The notes beneath the pieces were generated by a model that saw only the letters and a program-made list of their open reading frames with translations, did not search any database and was not told the origin of the DNA. Source: Thalassolituus hydrocarboniclasticus (lineage in GTDB: Bacteria; Pseudomonadota; Gammaproteobacteria; Pseudomonadales; Oceanobacteraceae). Taken from it: a stretch of 64,000 bases of DNA. Positions 62,357-64,000 of the stretch are shown in pieces; positions within the stretch are counted from its first letter, which is position 1; each line of letters begins with the position of its first letter. The DNA lies in NCBI RefSeq assembly GCF_025345565.1, contig NZ_CP054475.1:3699129-3763128 (forward strand), given 5' to 3'. Both the position numbers and the translations under genes were made by a program.

Positions 62357-62842
62357 ATGACTGAATTTTCCCATATTAATCAGCGCGGCGAAGCCAGCAT
62401 GGTGGATGTCAGCAATAAAGCCGCCACGGTGCGTGAGGCCCGGGCCGAAGGGTATGTGCGCATGAGCGCCGACACCCTGCAGAAAATTCTTGCCGGCGAA
62501 CATCATAAAGGCGATGTGTTTTCCGTTGCCCGTATTGCCGGCATTCAGGCAGCCAAACAGACCAGTCAGCTGATTCCGCTCTGCCATCCGCTGATGCTGA
62601 GTAAAGTAGCCGTCGATTTTGAAGCACAACCGGAGCACAACCGGGTACGTATCACCAGTCTGGCCAAACTCACCGGTCAGACCGGCGTGGAAATGGAAGC
62701 GCTTACCGCCGTATCCGTCGCCGCGCTCACCCTGTTTGATATGTGTAAAGCCGTTGACCCGGCTATGGTACTCGAAGGCATTCGCGTGCTGGAAAAACAG
62801 GGCGGAAAAACCGGTCACTGGCAGGCCGACAGCACAGGATAA
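62357..62842 (+). CDS. moaC: Cyclic pyranopterin monophosphate synthase (MoaC)
   Basis: This is a 161-residue enzyme acting after Moa[39 protein letters not shown] and [13 protein letters not shown] are the conserved MoaC motifs that form the active site. It is the usual length. Confidence 0.96.
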   Translation: MTEFSHINQRGEASMVDVSNKAATVREARAEGYVRMSADTLQKILAGEHHKGDVFSVARIAGIQAAKQTSQLIPLCHPLMLSKVAVDFEAQPEHNRVRITSLAKLTGQTGVEMEALTAVSVAALTLFDMCKAVDPAMVLEGIRVLEKQGGKTGHWQADSTG

Positions 62843-62851
62843 AATCGGTTT

Positions 62852-63100
62852 ATGAATATTCTTTTTTTTGCCGCCCTGCGCGAGCAACTCGGTTGTACCC
62901 ACTGTGATATCGACCTGCCGTTACCAGCCAGTCTGGCAACCGTGCGCGCTGCGTTAATACAGTATTTTCCACAGCAGGCAGAACAGCTGGCACAGGGGCG
63001 GGCACTGGCCGCCATCAATCAGACACTGATCAACGACGAAGACACCCTGATTAACAGCAATGATGAAGTGGCATTTTTCCCGCCGGTGACCGGAGGCTGA
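62852..63100 (+). CDS. moaD: Molybdopterin synthase sulfur carrier subunit (MoaD)
   Basis: This is an 82-residue ubiquitin-like protein that ends in the essential Gly-Gly (FFPPVTGG), which carries the thiocarboxylate. It lies 2 bp before moaE, its enzyme partner. Confidence 0.95.
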   Translation: MNILFFAALREQLGCTHCDIDLPLPASLATVRAALIQYFPQQAEQLAQGRALAAINQTLINDEDTLINSNDEVAFFPPVTGG

Positions 63101-63102
63101 CG

Positions 63103-63582
63103 ATGAGTGCAGAAAACGCCAGCAACAGCCAACACTCTATTGCAGTGCAACAGGCGGATTTCGACGTTGCCCATGAATACGCCGAGCTGCGCAACGATAA
63201 CCGCAGCGACGGCGCCGTGGTGTTCTTTACCGGACTGGTACGTGAAATGAATCAGGGCTCACAAGTGAGCGGCCTGACGCTGGAGCATTATCCGGGTATG
63301 ACCGAAAAAGCGCTGCAGCAGATCGTCGCAGATGCCTGTAGCCGCTGGCCCGTTAACCGCGTGCGCCTGATACACCGCGTTGGCACCCTGGCGATTTCCG
63401 ATCAGATTGTATTTGTTGGCGTCAGCAGCTCACACCGTGAAGCCGCCTTCGATGCCTGCTATTACATAATGGATTACCTGAAAAACCGTGCGCCCTTCTG
63501 GAAAAAAGAAGTCACCAGCGATGGTGAGCGCTGGGTAGAAGCGCTGGATAAAGACAAACAGGCGCTGGATAAGTGGCAGTAG
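63103..63582 (+). CDS. moaE: Molybdopterin synthase catalytic subunit (MoaE)
   Basis: This is a 159-residue subunit that transfers sulfur from MoaD to precursor Z. VVFFTGLVREMNQGSQVSGL, LEHYPGMTEKAL, RLIHRVGTLAISDQIVFVGV and FWKKE near the C-terminus are MoaE motifs; the Lys of WKKE is the conserved catalytic region. It is the last gene of the operon. Confidence 0.96.
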   Translation: MSAENASNSQHSIAVQQADFDVAHEYAELRNDNRSDGAVVFFTGLVREMNQGSQVSGLTLEHYPGMTEKALQQIVADACSRWPVNRVRLIHRVGTLAISDQIVFVGVSSSHREAAFDACYYIMDYLKNRAPFWKKEVTSDGERWVEALDKDKQALDKWQ

Positions 63583-63648
63583 GGTTTCCGACAACGTCAC
63601 GCCAGCTTCTCCTGCTCTTCCCGCCAGCCCGGCACGGGTGTTCAGCTA

Positions 63649-63912
63649 GGGCCTGTCGACACTAAGTAAATCCGGCCTGCTGAAAGCCAGTTTTTCTCAG
63701 AACAAGGAGAGAGGAGTGATATTAGCGGGCTAAATGAATGACGAGCGACGACGTTTATGTGGAAAACTGGCCTCAGCCCGAAGGGTTATGGCTAAAAATA
63801 CCTCATTCTGCGTTGCTGCTCGCTCGCTTAACCCGTTAGGCCACACTCTCAGCGCCTTGCCTGAGATATTTTTAGCCGATAACAGGCCTGTTTAATTAGT
63901 GTCGACAGGCCC
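63649..63912. mobile_element. 264-bp MITE-like element with 17-bp terminal inverted repeats
   Basis: GGGCCTGTCGACACTAA (63649-63665) and its exact inverse complement (63896-63912) flank a 264-bp non-coding unit. TA dinucleotides on both sides (63647-63648, 63913-63914) look like a target duplication, as for IS630/Tc1-type or some IS5-family elements. No transposase is inside, so it must move in trans if at all. Confidence 0.85.
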
Positions 63913-64000
63913 TAACATAAACTATTGATAACTAAGTCATCTTAAGTGTACCCTCGTTATCCAGCTTAAATCTTTCTCTCATAGCTAGCTGCTCTGATGC

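Overview
The window reads as chromosomal DNA of a marine, PHB-degrading gammaproteobacterium, most like the Oceanospirillales (Thalassolituus/Oceanobacter type). This rests on the gene set: an extracellular polyhydroxybutyrate (PHB) depolymerase, a DcaP-type porin, a TRAP transporter, a CrbS/CrbR-type two-component system, a selenium cluster and a complete molybdopterin operon. The genus is an inference.

Positions 1 to about 31,000 are accessory DNA. They open with two adjacent large tyrosine-recombinase-like genes (80-4331). Next come a small lipoprotein/periplasmic/antitoxin-like operon with a divergent HTH regulator and two matching operators (4343-6067), small orphan genes, and an unrecognised five-gene cassette (6775-10237) that includes an ankyrin-repeat protein and a 42-residue Gly/Ser/Pro peptide. 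An integrase, excisionase-like and repressor module follows (10335-12471). After it, on the minus strand, lies a complete type I BREX phage-defence operon in the order brxR-brxA-brxB-brxC-pglX-brxU-[AAA ATPase + DUF4276]-pglZ-brxL (29788 down to 12553). The GmrSD-type nuclease and the ATPase/TOPRIM-like pair are embedded inside the operon. A protein with three regular C2H2 zinc fingers, a three-copy 11-bp iteron array and a tRNA-Arg(CCG) close the island.

Positions 31,170-48,430 form what looks like one regulon for using PHB and 3-hydroxybutyrate. It contains a secreted depolymerase, a 3HB-oligomer hydrolase, an SDR dehydrogenase, a CoA-transferase, a porin, a TRAP transporter, an SSS-domain hybrid histidine kinase and a LuxR-type response regulator. 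A palindrome of the form TACYAAAGTA recurs upstream of these genes. At four promoters it lies 25-26 nt upstream of a -10-like hexamer, as expected for a class II activator site. I propose that the encoded response regulator binds it.

Positions 48,600-64,000 look like core genome. They hold a methyltransferase, a selenium cluster (putative selenate/phosphonate-type ABC transporter, mnmH, selD), a family 3 solute-binding protein, an unrecognised three-gene cassette (55793-57611), endonuclease I and an outer-membrane barrel. The moaA-mobA-moaB-moaC-moaD-moaE operon follows behind a probable Moco riboswitch, and the window ends with a 264-bp MITE-like element flanked by TA.
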